A stretch of DNA of 64,000 nucleotides, taken from assembly GCA_000621765.1 (NCBI GenBank), contig JHXJ01000002.1:62001-126000 (forward strand), given 5' to 3'. Of this stretch, positions 28,626 through 38,095 are shown piece after piece. Position numbers and translations under genes: made by a program. Position 1 is the first letter of the stretch. The number at the start of each line of letters is the position of its first letter. Below the pieces are notes generated by a model, which saw nothing but the letters and a program-made list of their open reading frames with translations, ran no database searches and had not been told where the DNA came from. This stretch comes from Ruminococcaceae bacterium AB4001 (lineage in GTDB: Bacteria > Bacillota > Clostridia > Saccharofermentanales > Saccharofermentanaceae).

Positions 28626-29522
28626 TTTAACGTCTTCAATGACTGCCTGCATATCGGAAGGAAGATCTGCTTCAAATATTTTTATCCTTCCCTCGTCAAA
28701 GGGATCGTTATATTCGAGCCTGAATGCGTGTAGTGCAACTCTTCCGATCTTTTCGTCGAAGACGGCTGCCTGTTCTTTCAGTTCGTCTCTTGGATTGTCA
28801 TCGGAAAGAGGACCGTATAGTCCGTCCCCAAGGAGCGGGTGACCGACATGACAGCAGTGGGTCCTTATCTGATGGCATCTGCCGGTCTCAAGTTCAAACT
28901 CTACCAGCGAAATGTCTGCCTTTTCATAATATGTGATTGTCTTGTAGTGGGTTACTGAAGGTTTTCCTTCAGGCACGCAGTCCCTGATCATGACTGAATT
29001 AGGACGCCTTGCGATGGGGAAGGACATGGTGCCTTCCAAAGGTTCGAACTTTCCGTAACAAAGAGCCTTGTAGCTCTTCTGAATATCGGTGTTTGCGAGC
29101 ATGTTGTGGGCATAGCCGTCCTTTGCGACTATCAGAAGACCTGACGTCTCTCTGTCCAGGCGCATTACGGGATGGAGCTTAGTGTCAGAGAGATTTGTCA
29201 GGAGTGAGTCTTCAAGATGTCCGTGGGAAGGGTGGGTGACCATGTCTGCGGGTTTGTTTATTACCGCATACCACTCGTTCTCGAAAACGATCCCGATGTT
29301 TTCGTTGTGTTTCAGATTACTGGAATTATCCTCATATTCGAAATACAGCCTGTCGCCTTCGCTGACACGGTCCATGACGCGTGCGTGGATCCCGTTCAGT
29401 TCAACGATCCCGTATAACTTGACGCGCTTGATCCATGTGGAGCTCATCTTGAACTTGCGCCTCATGATCTGCTGGATCTCGCAGCCGTTATATTCATTTT
29501 CAACAAAATATTCGAATTTCAT
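28623..29522 (-). CDS. RluA family RNA pseudouridine synthase
   Basis: 299 aa. An S4-like N-terminus (IQQIMRRKFKMSSTWIKRVKLYGIVELNG) is followed by the catalytic domain: VINKPADMVTHPS, the aspartate motif HPVMRLDRETSGLLIVAKD, and the ETGRCHQIRTHCCHVGHPLLGD signature. It isomerises uridines in rRNA or tRNA; the target site cannot be read from sequence. A second RluA-type gene lies at 34120. It is divergent from rny. Confidence 0.92.
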   Translation of the reverse strand: MKFEYFVENEYNGCEIQQIMRRKFKMSSTWIKRVKLYGIVELNGIHARVMDRVSEGDRLYFEYEDNSSNLKHNENIGIVFENEWYAVINKPADMVTHPSHGHLEDSLLTNLSDTKLHPVMRLDRETSGLLIVAKDGYAHNMLANTDIQKSYKALCYGKFEPLEGTMSFPIARRPNSVMIRDCVPEGKPSVTHYKTITYYEKADISLVEFELETGRCHQIRTHCCHVGHPLLGDGLYGPLSDDNPRDELKEQAAVFDEKIGRVALHAFRLEYNDPFDEGRIKIFEADLPSDMQAVIEDVK

Positions 29523-29542
29523 TGTTACATTCTAACAAATTA

Positions 29543-29571
29543 TTGACAGAATGGGCATTTATTTCTACAAT
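29543..29571 (+). promoter_or_regulatory. rny promoter
   Basis: TTGACA, 17 bases, TACAAT: near-consensus sigma-A promoter in the divergent gap. Confidence 0.75.
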
Positions 29572-29575
29572 ATTC

Positions 29576-29595
29576 AATGGCTTGTCAGAGCCATT
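29576..29595 (+). promoter_or_regulatory. 5' leader hairpin of rny
   Basis: aatggct / agccatt stem with 6-base loop, sitting at the predicted start of the rny transcript. It may protect the 5' end; this is inference. Confidence 0.35.
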
Positions 29596-29641
29596 TTATA
29601 CGTTCTTTGACAACTAAATAAATTTGGAGGTGAGTACCAAC

Positions 29642-31213
29642 GTGCCACAAGTATCGTTATTATTCGTAATAATCGCGGGCGTTGTTGGTCTTATTCTGGG
29701 TATAGCAATTACAGCAATCTATTTTATGTCCGGTATTTCCGGTGAACAAAAGAAACTTGCTGAGGACATTGCCAAATCGAAGGAGGATAGCAATGTGCTT
29801 CTTGCAAATGCACAGAAAGAAGCAGAAAACAACAAGCGTGATTTGCTTTTGCAGGCGAAAGAAGAAGTCTCAAGGGTACGTTCTGAGTTAGAGCGTGAAG
29901 CCAGAGAGAAGAAACAGGAACTTGCAAAAGAGCGCAATAAGCTCGAGCAGAAAGAAGAAAATATCAATCGTATTGAAGCTAATTGCGAACGCAAGCAGGA
30001 GGAGATCGAGAAGCGTCAGCAGAACATTGCTGAACTCGAGGCAAGGGCGAAGGATTACGAGCAGCGTAAGAAGACTGAACTTGAAAGGGTTTCAGGTCTT
30101 ACGATTGCAGACGCCAGAAGCTTAGTGCTTGACGAAGCAAAGCGTGAATACACTCATGATATGGCCATTATGCTCAAGCAGATGGAAGAGAAGACCAAAC
30201 AGGATGCCGATAAGGTTGCAAAAGACATTATCGTCAATGCGATTCAGCGTTATGCATCCGACTATGTCTCTGAAGTCACCGTATCGGTTGTAACACTCCC
30301 CAATGATGAGATGAAGGGTAGAATCATCGGTCGTGAGGGACGTAACATCAGAGCAATCGAGACAATAACGGGCGTCGATCTTATTATCGACGATACTCCC
30401 GAAGCAATCGTTCTTTCATCGTTCGATCCCATCAGAAGAGAGATCGCAAGACTTACGATAGAAAGACTTGTTGCTGACGGAAGAATCCATCCGGCCAGAA
30501 TTGAAGAGATGGCCGGCAAGGCAAGAAAGGAACTCAATCAGACCATCAAGACCGAGGGCGAGAAGGCAGCCTTTGATACAGGAGTTATGAATCTGCATCC
30601 TGAACTTATCAAGCTTTTAGGCCGTCTCCGTTACCGCACATCGTACGGACAGAACGTACTGCAGCATTCCATTGAAGTATCCTGGATCGCTGCAATGATG
30701 GCGGACGAACTTGGACTTGACAGTAATCTTGCAAGGCGCGGCGGCCTTTTGCATGATATCGGTAAAGCAGTTGATTTTGAGCAGGAAGGAACACATATAC
30801 AGCTCGGTGTCGATATCGCTAAGAAGTATCATGAGAGCCCCGCAGTCATTAACTGCATTGAGGCGCATCACGGTGATGTTGAGCCTCTGACTGCAGAGGC
30901 TGTATTAGTAGCTGCCGCTGATGCTATTTCAGCAGCAAGGCCCGGAGCAAGAAGAGAGAATCTCGAGACATACATCAAGAGGATCGAAAAGCTTGAAGAG
31001 ATCGCAACAAGCTTCGAGGGTGTTGAAAAGAGCTTCGCCATTCAGGCAGGCAGAGAGATTCGTGTTATCGTTTCACCTGATAAGGTATCAGATGATGAGA
31101 TGACTCTTAAAGCTCGTGATATCTGCAAGAAGATTGAGGATGAACTGGATTATCCCGGACAGATCAAGGTGAACGTCATCAGAGAGACGAGGGCAACTGA
31201 CGTTGCTAAATAA
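29642..31213 (+). CDS. rny: Ribonuclease Y
   Basis: 523 aa from GTG 29642, placed 8 bases after GGAGGTGA; longer TTG and GTG starts would fall inside or before that site. Membrane-anchored endoribonuclease that begins mRNA decay in Firmicutes. It has an N-terminal membrane helix ([20 protein letters not shown]), a long Glu/Lys coiled coil (~40-160), a KH domain ([19 protein letters not shown]) and an HD domain with [11 protein letters not shown] and IEAHHGD. Length matches the family. ymdB, its usual neighbour, lies downstream beyond a reversed wall-binding gene. Confidence 0.96.
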   Translation: MPQVSLLFVIIAGVVGLILGIAITAIYFMSGISGEQKKLAEDIAKSKEDSNVLLANAQKEAENNKRDLLLQAKEEVSRVRSELEREAREKKQELAKERNKLEQKEENINRIEANCERKQEEIEKRQQNIAELEARAKDYEQRKKTELERVSGLTIADARSLVLDEAKREYTHDMAIMLKQMEEKTKQDADKVAKDIIVNAIQRYASDYVSEVTVSVVTLPNDEMKGRIIGREGRNIRAIETITGVDLIIDDTPEAIVLSSFDPIRREIARLTIERLVADGRIHPARIEEMAGKARKELNQTIKTEGEKAAFDTGVMNLHPELIKLLGRLRYRTSYGQNVLQHSIEVSWIAAMMADELGLDSNLARRGGLLHDIGKAVDFEQEGTHIQLGVDIAKKYHESPAVINCIEAHHGDVEPLTAEAVLVAAADAISAARPGARRENLETYIKRIEKLEEIATSFEGVEKSFAIQAGREIRVIVSPDKVSDDEMTLKARDICKKIEDELDYPGQIKVNVIRETRATDVAK

Positions 31214-31276
31214 TTATTTATAGCTTTTTACATATATTTTTATTTAACACGTTAGTATCATCGATCAAAACAAATC

Positions 31277-31315
31277 AAGGACCTTTAGTCATGTGTTGAC
31301 TGGAGGTCCTTTTTG
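31277..31315 (+). terminator. Terminator of rny
   Basis: aaggacctttagtca / tgactggaggtcctt stem with two G-U pairs, followed by tttttg. Confidence 0.9.
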
Positions 31316-31373
31316 TTTTGTTCAGAAAACTGTTTTCGTGCGTAAGTCCTCCACGCATCGCTTGAACGAAATA

Positions 31374-31400
31374 AGGGCTGCCACTATATGCGACAGCCCT
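31374..31400 (-). terminator. Terminator of the 31433 gene
   Basis: agggctg / cagccct stem with a 13-base loop about 35 bases downstream of the stop on the minus strand. T-tract is short. Confidence 0.55.
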
Positions 31401-31432
31401 AATAATTTCAAATGTGAATCGGTAAATCCGGC

Positions 31433-32656
31433 TTATGAAGCTTTATATGTCTTTCTTCCGCTGGGATTCGTGCAGACACCGTTTTTATCGAAATCATAAT
31501 ACAGACCGCCTGTATACCATCCGGTTCTGTCGCGTACCATTGCGCAGCCGTATGATGAGCTTGCGAAGAAGTACCAGTTGTTTCCGGACTTGAGCCACTT
31601 GTTGGCATAGAGAACACCGTCAGAACCTGCGTAGATCCAATAATCTCCGAAAGTGGATTTCTTTGTCAGATGGATCCAGCCTGTCTGCATCTCACCGGAG
31701 CTTGCAAAATAATACTGCTTGCCGCCAATTGTATACATGCCGGTATACATAGCTCCGGTAGTGGTATCGAAGTAATACCATTTGCCGCCTATCTGCTTCC
31801 AGCCCTTGGTTGCTACACCGTTGGAATTGTAGTAATACCAGTCGGAACCGTTTGCCTGGCTCCAGCCTGTTTTTACGCTGCTTCCGGAAGGATTTGTGCA
31901 TGCGCCTGACTTATCGAATGAATAAGATTTTCCGTCGATATTGTAGCTGGAAGTGTTTGAGATCATCTTGCAGCTGGCGTCGAAATAATACCACTTTCCG
32001 CTTTCCTTAAGCCATTCGTTCTTAAAAGCTTTTCCGTTACCACCTAAGCGGATCCAGTATTCTTCAGAGACATTGATCCACTTGTTTGTCTCATACTGAC
32101 CGTTTTTATCGAAAGCATACAGGTCATGATTGTTATCGTAGTAGACACCGTAAGCCATAAGTCCCCAATAGTTGTGGTTGGAAGTATTGGTGCCGTCCTC
32201 GAAGAAGTACCACTTACCGCTTACTTTTGCCCAACCTGTATAAGCTGCACCGTCAGAACCGACATAACGCCAGTCTCTGAGGTTTACATACTGATACCAT
32301 GATGAGTCTGTAGTTCCGCTCTCTCTGATAAACTGTTCTACCTGCTGAGAATAGAGTGCCTTACCGCAATCGATCCATTTATTTGTTTCCATTGCTCCGC
32401 TGGCATCAAAATGGTAGATCTTTCCGTCGATATAGTACCAGGTGTTCATTGCAGCATAGCCGCTGTAATTGAAGTAGTACCATTTGCCGCCGATCTGTTT
32501 CCAGTTGCCCTTAACGTAAGTTGAGTCACTGGTGTAATAGCGCCAGCCGGTGGAATCCTGCTGCCATCCCGTTCCTGCAGCTAAAGCGGTAGTTGCAAAA
32601 GAAGAGATGACTACTACTGTCGTCAATAATGACGCCAGAACTTTCTTAAGTCCCAT
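31433..32656 (-). CDS. Secreted cell-wall-binding-repeat protein
   Basis: 407 aa from the ATG at 32656 (GGAGG 8 bases upstream; longer starts lie before it). Signal peptide MGLKKVLASLLTTVVVISSF..., probably cleaved near ALAA. The rest is aromatic-rich repeats of the GWxxxxGxWYYFxxxGxM type (CW_binding/choline-binding-like), which bind wall glycopolymers in related proteins. The first ~100 residues (TGWQ...GWRYYTSD...YVK) match the start of the proteins at 50103 and 51469. It ends with YYDFDKNGVCTNP, the cap shared by all five proteins of this family in the window. No catalytic domain. It sits reversed between rny and ymdB. Confidence 0.9.
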   Translation of the reverse strand: MGLKKVLASLLTTVVVISSFATTALAAGTGWQQDSTGWRYYTSDSTYVKGNWKQIGGKWYYFNYSGYAAMNTWYYIDGKIYHFDASGAMETNKWIDCGKALYSQQVEQFIRESGTTDSSWYQYVNLRDWRYVGSDGAAYTGWAKVSGKWYFFEDGTNTSNHNYWGLMAYGVYYDNNHDLYAFDKNGQYETNKWINVSEEYWIRLGGNGKAFKNEWLKESGKWYYFDASCKMISNTSSYNIDGKSYSFDKSGACTNPSGSSVKTGWSQANGSDWYYYNSNGVATKGWKQIGGKWYYFDTTTGAMYTGMYTIGGKQYYFASSGEMQTGWIHLTKKSTFGDYWIYAGSDGVLYANKWLKSGNNWYFFASSSYGCAMVRDRTGWYTGGLYYDFDKNGVCTNPSGRKTYKAS

Positions 32657-32753
32657 GAGTATAACCTCCATCCAAAAGTGATAATTATTTAGTCTATCAG
32701 AATTTTTCAAACTGTGTATATAGCATAAACTTTCAAGTGAGAAATTTATTTGT

Positions 32754-32759
32754 TATACT
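32754..32759 (+). promoter_or_regulatory. Extended -10 promoter of ymdB
   Basis: TGtTATACT, with TTTCAA 17 bases upstream as a weak -35, 33 bases before the TTG start. Confidence 0.5.
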
Positions 32760-32791
32760 TCTAATAAATAATAATAGGGAGGGTATTGCTT

Positions 32792-33574
32792 TTGAAAGTC
32801 TGTTTTGTCGGCGATATAGTCGGTTATGCCGGCCGGCGCGCCTTTAAGACGGTAATGCCCGGTTTCCTGAGGAATAATTCCATTGATTGCTGCATAGTAA
32901 ATGCCGAGAACAGTGTCCATGGACTGGGCGCCTCGATCAATATCTTAAGAGAACTCGAGGATTCAGGTGCCGATCTGTTTACGATGGGAAATCACACTTT
33001 CTCGAACAGGGAATTCATTACCCAGATCTCTAAGATCAGGAATGTGGCAAGACCTGCAAATTTCAGTCCGCCGTGGCCGGGCAACGATTTCTGCGTGTTT
33101 GAGAAGAACGGCGAAAAGATCGGCGTGTTCAATCTCCTCGGACAGGTTTATGCCAATGTGCTTCCTGATAATCCTTTCGCGTGCGCTGACAGGATCGTGG
33201 ACAGGCTTAAGAGAGTTGAGGGCTGCCAGACGGTACTTCTTGATTTCCACTGTGACGCGACATCAGAGAAGTGCGCCATGGGATATTATCTTGACGGTAA
33301 GATCTCGGTCGTAGCAGGAACCCATACCCACGTTCAGACAGCGGATGAGACCATCCTTCCCGGCGGAACGGGATATATTACCGACTGCGGAATGACAGGC
33401 GCCAGGGAATCTGTCCTTGGCATGGATATAGATACTTCGATAAAGAGACTTGCATATAAGCTCCCCGCCAAGTACGAGCCTGCAGACGGTCCCGGATTTG
33501 TGTGTGGTATTATTTTCGAGACAGATAGAAACGGAAGGTGTACCGATATCAGGCGGTTCTGTGAATATGAGTGA
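32792..33574 (+). CDS. ymdB: YmdB/TIGR00282 family metallophosphoesterase
   Basis: 260 aa from TTG 32792, 8 bases after GGGAGGG; a TTG two codons earlier is too close to that site. Metal-binding motifs are FVGDIVGYAGRRAF, NAENSVHG, TMGNHTFSN, LDFHCDATSEKCAMGYYLDG and AGTHTHVQTAD. YmdB hydrolyses cyclic nucleotides in Bacillus and affects motility and biofilm genes. Normally it follows rny directly. It overlaps lspA by eight bases. Confidence 0.93.
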   Translation: MKVCFVGDIVGYAGRRAFKTVMPGFLRNNSIDCCIVNAENSVHGLGASINILRELEDSGADLFTMGNHTFSNREFITQISKIRNVARPANFSPPWPGNDFCVFEKNGEKIGVFNLLGQVYANVLPDNPFACADRIVDRLKRVEGCQTVLLDFHCDATSEKCAMGYYLDGKISVVAGTHTHVQTADETILPGGTGYITDCGMTGARESVLGMDIDTSIKRLAYKLPAKYEPADGPGFVCGIIFETDRNGRCTDIRRFCEYE

Positions 33575-34130
33575 AGAAATGATCGTTAAAAAGCCTGCAG
33601 ACATTAAGGTCTGCGTTTTGTTTTCGTTGTTGTTTGCCGTACTCGTACTGGCTGACCAGTACATTAAGAGCCTTATAGTCAATCACGTAAAGCCACAGGG
33701 TTCCGTCGAAGTCATCAAAGGCTTTTTCTCATTGTACTATTGCGAAAATACGGGAAGCGCTTTTTCCCTTTTTGCTGATCAGGCATGGGGCATTTATTTC
33801 CTGACAGGAGTATCGACACTTTTGGGAATTATAATCTTTATCTTCATGATCATCGCGTCAAAGAACAGCATGAAGCTGATGGCATTCGCATTCTGTCTTT
33901 TGTCATCAGGCGCTATGGGCAATCTTATTGACAGGTTCCGCCTTAAGTATGTTGTCGATTTCTTAAGATTTGACTTCGGATCTTATACATTTCCGGTCTT
34001 TAACTTTGCAGATATCTGCGCCGTTGTCGGAACTGCGCTCATTATCTGCATAATCATATTCTGGTCAAAGCACTTCGAAGCTTTCTGGAACATTTTATTT
34101 GCGAAAAAGGAAAAAGCAGATGCCAATTGA
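33567..34130 (+). CDS. lspA: Lipoprotein signal peptidase (signal peptidase II)
   Basis: 187 aa from ATG 33567; AGGCGG lies about 10 bases upstream, and the longer frame lacks a ribosome site. Four membrane helices are expected. Conserved boxes are LADQYIKSLI, CENTGSAFSLF, GAMGNLIDRFR-KYVVDFL (catalytic Asp) and VFNFADICAVVG (second Asp). It removes signal peptides from diacylated prolipoproteins such as the 27195 product. It overlaps ymdB and the following pseudouridine synthase. Confidence 0.95.
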   Translation: MSEEMIVKKPADIKVCVLFSLLFAVLVLADQYIKSLIVNHVKPQGSVEVIKGFFSLYYCENTGSAFSLFADQAWGIYFLTGVSTLLGIIIFIFMIIASKNSMKLMAFAFCLLSSGAMGNLIDRFRLKYVVDFLRFDFGSYTFPVFNFADICAVVGTALIICIIIFWSKHFEAFWNILFAKKEKADAN

Positions 34131-35046
34131 TTCGAAAACCTGTGATAAGGACGGAGTCAGGCTTGACTCCTTTGTTACAGAGTCATTTGACTCCACGTAT
34201 TCCAGATCGTTTTATAAGCGGCTGATAGATGACGGCAAGGTCTTAGTTAACGGCAAGGTGATAACCAAAGCCGGAACCAAGCTCTGCGCCGGTGATATCG
34301 TTGAGGCTGAGATACCTGAACCCAAGGAAGACGATTCATTTGTGGCACAGGACATTCCTCTCGATATCGTCTATGAGGATTCAGATCTTCTTGTTATCAA
34401 TAAGCCGCAGGGGATGGTCGTTCATCCTGCAGCAGGACACAGTGAAGGAACGCTGGTCAATGCTCTGCTTGCCCATTGCAAGGATGAACTGTCTGATATT
34501 AACGGCGTCTTAAGACCCGGCATAGTTCACCGTATCGATAAGGACACATCCGGTCTTATGCTCGCATGCAAGAATAACTTCACTCATCTGAAGCTTGCGG
34601 ACATGCTCTCAAGACATGAGATAGTCAGGGAGTACAGGGCTCTTGTTTACGGTGTGATAAAAGAGGACAAGGGAACCGTCGATGCACCTATCGGAAGATC
34701 TGCTACTGACAGACGCAAGATGGCAGTAATAAAGGACGGAAAACCCGCGGTCACTCATTTCGAGGTCATTGAGAGATTTGGTGAGATATCTGATATCAGG
34801 CTGATCCTTGAGACGGGAAGGACACATCAGATCAGAGTCCATATGGCATATACCGGACATCCTGTAGTCGGTGATCCGGTCTACGCATCAAGAAGAAAGA
34901 ACTACGGATTATCAGGCCAGGCACTTCACAGCAAGGCGATAACATTCGTACATCCGAGGACCGGTGAGACGATGCACTTCGAGACTGAGCTGCCCGACTA
35001 TTATACAGCCGTTCTCGACAGTTTCAGGCCCCGGATTGTTGACTGA
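34120..35046 (+). CDS. rluD: RluD-type 23S rRNA pseudouridine synthase
   Basis: 308 aa from ATG 34120 (AAGGA upstream, overlapping lspA by 11 bases). An N-terminal S4 domain (FYKRLIDDGKVLVNGKVITKAGTKL) precedes the catalytic domain with VINKPQGMVVHPAAGH, GIVHRIDKDTSGLMLACK and ETGRTHQIRVHMAYTGHPVVGDPVY. The lspA-rluD linkage is common in Firmicutes (ylyB in Bacillus). The exact uridines modified are not provable here. Confidence 0.93.
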   Translation: MPIDSKTCDKDGVRLDSFVTESFDSTYSRSFYKRLIDDGKVLVNGKVITKAGTKLCAGDIVEAEIPEPKEDDSFVAQDIPLDIVYEDSDLLVINKPQGMVVHPAAGHSEGTLVNALLAHCKDELSDINGVLRPGIVHRIDKDTSGLMLACKNNFTHLKLADMLSRHEIVREYRALVYGVIKEDKGTVDAPIGRSATDRRKMAVIKDGKPAVTHFEVIERFGEISDIRLILETGRTHQIRVHMAYTGHPVVGDPVYASRRKNYGLSGQALHSKAITFVHPRTGETMHFETELPDYYTAVLDSFRPRIVD

Positions 35047-35086
35047 AAATCTGATTAGCATAATAATTCTTTAAAGGAGATCTCAA

Positions 35087-36019
35087 TTGGAAGAAAGAAT
35101 CGAACAGTTATGTAATCCCGCACAGGCGGCAGGTGTTTACGCAACGAAAGTTGCCGCCTTTTTTGGTGTCTCTGTCGAGCATGACGGCAAGGGTTATGTC
35201 ATCTCAGGTGACACGGGAAATGTTCTTCCAGCAAAGGATGCTTTTATAGCTTTGGATAAGCTTTCTTCCGGTTCGAATATAGATGAGACTGATATCCTTT
35301 ACATCATGAATCTTTCAAAGGACGGAAGGCTTGAGGAGTTCCTTAAGACATCTGATGAAGTCTTCTACATGACACCTTCGGGAAGAGCCGTTAAGCCCAG
35401 GACATTAGGACAGAGGCTCTATGTTGATTCACTGAAGAAATCCGAGCTCGTAATATGTTCCGGACCTGCCGGAACCGGTAAGACTTTCTTAGGTGTTGCT
35501 ATGGCCGTAAAGGCGTTGAAGAGCAGGGATGTATCAAGGATAATCCTCACCAGACCTGCGATCGAAGCAGGCGAACGCCTTGGTTTTCTCCCCGGTGACA
35601 TCGAAGAAAAAGTAAATCCATACATGAGGCCTATCTACGATGCTCTCTCTGCGCTTTTGGGCCAGGAGATGTTTGAGCGTTATTACGATAAGGGAGTTAT
35701 AGAAGTATCTCCTCTTGCATTTATGAGAGGAAGAAACCTTGACGACTGCTTTGTCCTTTTGGACGAGGCTCAGAACACCACACCCGAGCAGATGAAGATG
35801 TTTCTTACAAGACTTGGCGTTAACTGCAGAGCCTGCGTCTGCGGTGATTTCACCCAGATCGATCTGCCCAAGGGAATCGAGAGCGGTCTTAAAGATGCCA
35901 TCACTGTTTTAAACGGTGTCGACGGCATCAGGATCGTAAGTCTGAATGATACGGACATAGTAAGGAACAGCCTTGTCGCAAGGATCGTTAAAGCTTATGA
36001 AGATGCTAAGCAAAGGTGA
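35087..36019 (+). CDS. phoH: PhoH family ATPase
   Basis: 310 aa, TTG start 7 bases after AAAGGAGA. An N-terminal region of ~100 residues leads to the P-loop ATPase: GPAGTGKTFLGVAMAVKAL, LTRPAIEAGERLGFLPGD, VLLDEAQNTTPEQMKMFLTR and GDFTQIDLP. PhoH/YbeZ-type proteins are RNA-associated ATPases tied to YbeY. The ybeY domain is two genes downstream, which fits ribosome maturation. It is first in the phoH-pgpH-ybeY/era-recO run. Confidence 0.94.
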   Translation: MEERIEQLCNPAQAAGVYATKVAAFFGVSVEHDGKGYVISGDTGNVLPAKDAFIALDKLSSGSNIDETDILYIMNLSKDGRLEEFLKTSDEVFYMTPSGRAVKPRTLGQRLYVDSLKKSELVICSGPAGTGKTFLGVAMAVKALKSRDVSRIILTRPAIEAGERLGFLPGDIEEKVNPYMRPIYDALSALLGQEMFERYYDKGVIEVSPLAFMRGRNLDDCFVLLDEAQNTTPEQMKMFLTRLGVNCRACVCGDFTQIDLPKGIESGLKDAITVLNGVDGIRIVSLNDTDIVRNSLVARIVKAYEDAKQR

Positions 36020-36022
36020 TTT

Positions 36023-38095
36023 ATGAGTAGTAACAAGACCGCAAAACCGAAATTCCATCAGATAATATCTCTGGCACTTGCAACGCTTACGATCACGTTC
36101 ATGGTTTTCTACGGATCACTGCCGGTAAGTTATGATTACGTGGTCGGTTCGATCGCGAGCCAGGACATATATGCACCCAGAACTTTCGCTGATACCTATG
36201 AGACGGAGCGCAGAGCCATCGTCGCAAGAAATACGGTTGATGATATTTTCGTAAGGTCAGATAAGCAGGCCCAGAACAGTATCGACAGGGTAGACGATTT
36301 CTTTGATCTCGCTGAGCAGGAAAGAAAGAGCGTTACCGAGGCAAGAGGCACAACATCACCGTTGTCTCCCGCGGAAGCCGCTTCAAAACTTAGTACTAAT
36401 GTTGAGCAGACTCTTGGTGTCGAGATCCGGAGTGAGGACATCCTTGTTCTTTTCGAGATGAGTAACACGACATTTACTTATATCAGAGAGAAGACTACAA
36501 ACCTTGCAGAACTCATCATGTTAGGTGATGTGAACGAAGCCGTTCTCGATACAAAGATCGAAGAGCAGATCAACAGCTTCCGCGAATCGAGCCCTTCTTA
36601 CGAGAAGTTCTCAGATGCGATGAAGGTTGTGCTTTCCACGATCATTGAACCGAATACGGTTTATGATGAAAAGGCTACACAGGATTCCGCGAATAACGCT
36701 TACATGTCCGTCCTCAACGAGCCCGTCATGATCGACAAGGGTACAAAACTCGTTGAGTCCGGCGCCATAATCGATGAGCATATCTACAACAATCTTGTTG
36801 AATTGGAACTTATCAGAGATTCTTCATTCAACGTTGTCATATTTATCCGTGTGATGGTCTATGTATTGATCATCGCTTCATGCACCATGGTATACCTCAA
36901 CATCGAGCGTAAGAAGCTCAAGGTCGATACGCCTGTTTTCTACATGCTCATGGTCACGTTCCTTATCTCGGTCGCGTCTTCGGTCTATCTGTCGACGCTT
37001 TCAATGTTATTAAGCATCGTCATATTCTTCGCGGCTGTATGCGCAACTTATCTCGGAACGCAGAACGGTATCATTTTGTCCGTGATCAATCTGTTGCTGA
37101 TATGGCCTATGTACAGTTTTGATCCTGAGATGTTCTTCATCAATCTTGTAGGCATTATCCTCTGTTCGATATTCGCAGGAAGAACGGACAAGATCATCAA
37201 CAATGCGGCGCTTATCTTTTTCCCGACGATCGCTACTATCGTTACGAGCATCGCATATAACTTCCTTCTCGGTAACACAAGGTCAGAATACCTCAATTCG
37301 CTTATCTATACCTTCGTCAGCTGCATCGCTTCACTCGTTGCAGCAGTTGGTCTTTCGCCTATCTATGAACTCATCAGCAATGCAGCTTCGCCTGTTAAGC
37401 TCATCTCATTGAGCCAGCCCGGACAGCACCTTCTCAAGAGGCTTTTCCTCGAGGCATCAGGTACGCATTCGCATTCGATGATGGTCGCCAATCTTGCGGA
37501 TTCAGCCGCTGAAGCCATCGGCGCCGATTCACTCCTCTGCAAGGTTGCTGCATATTATCACGATATCGGAAAGCTCGAAAATCCCGAGTACTTCACAGAG
37601 AATCAGCATGGCGGTGAAAATCCCCACGACAAGATGACCATTATGGAGAGTGTCGGAATAATAACAAGGCATCCTGAAGACGGCGTCAAGCTCGCAAAGA
37701 AGGAGAGACTCCCCAATGCGATCATTAAGATAATCGATGAACACCACGGAACCACATATCCGTCCTACTTCTACAGAAAAGCTGTTGAGGATGCGAAAGC
37801 AAGAGGTCTTGAACCGCCGGATATCAATAACTTCAGATACAGAGGACATATTCCGTCTTCAAGAGAGTCAGCTATAGTCATGATCGCAGATACATGTGAA
37901 GCTGCTGTAAGGTCAATGAAGACATCTGATGTCCAGAGTGCGGAGCAGCTTATCCGTGTACTCATCAAGGATAAGATCGATCAGGACCAGTTGATCAACT
38001 CAGGTCTTTCTTTCGATGATATCGAGAAGATAGTAATCGCGTTCAGACAGGTATATGCCGGTGTCTTCCACGAAAGGATCAAGTACCCCGAATGA
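36023..38095 (+). CDS. pgpH: 7TM-HD cyclic-di-AMP phosphodiesterase PgpH/YqfF
   Basis: 690 aa. An N-terminal membrane helix and a large extracellular region (~50-270) precede seven membrane segments (~275-460). The cytoplasmic HD domain has GTHSHSMMVANLADSAAEA, YYHDIGKLENPEYF and HHGTTYPSYFY. Family members hydrolyse c-di-AMP to pApA. It overlaps the ybeY-era gene by four bases. Typical length is ~700. Confidence 0.93.
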   Translation: MSSNKTAKPKFHQIISLALATLTITFMVFYGSLPVSYDYVVGSIASQDIYAPRTFADTYETERRAIVARNTVDDIFVRSDKQAQNSIDRVDDFFDLAEQERKSVTEARGTTSPLSPAEAASKLSTNVEQTLGVEIRSEDILVLFEMSNTTFTYIREKTTNLAELIMLGDVNEAVLDTKIEEQINSFRESSPSYEKFSDAMKVVLSTIIEPNTVYDEKATQDSANNAYMSVLNEPVMIDKGTKLVESGAIIDEHIYNNLVELELIRDSSFNVVIFIRVMVYVLIIASCTMVYLNIERKKLKVDTPVFYMLMVTFLISVASSVYLSTLSMLLSIVIFFAAVCATYLGTQNGIILSVINLLLIWPMYSFDPEMFFINLVGIILCSIFAGRTDKIINNAALIFFPTIATIVTSIAYNFLLGNTRSEYLNSLIYTFVSCIASLVAAVGLSPIYELISNAASPVKLISLSQPGQHLLKRLFLEASGTHSHSMMVANLADSAAEAIGADSLLCKVAAYYHDIGKLENPEYFTENQHGGENPHDKMTIMESVGIITRHPEDGVKLAKKERLPNAIIKIIDEHHGTTYPSYFYRKAVEDAKARGLEPPDINNFRYRGHIPSSRESAIVMIADTCEAAVRSMKTSDVQSAEQLIRVLIKDKIDQDQLINSGLSFDDIEKIVIAFRQVYAGVFHERIKYPE

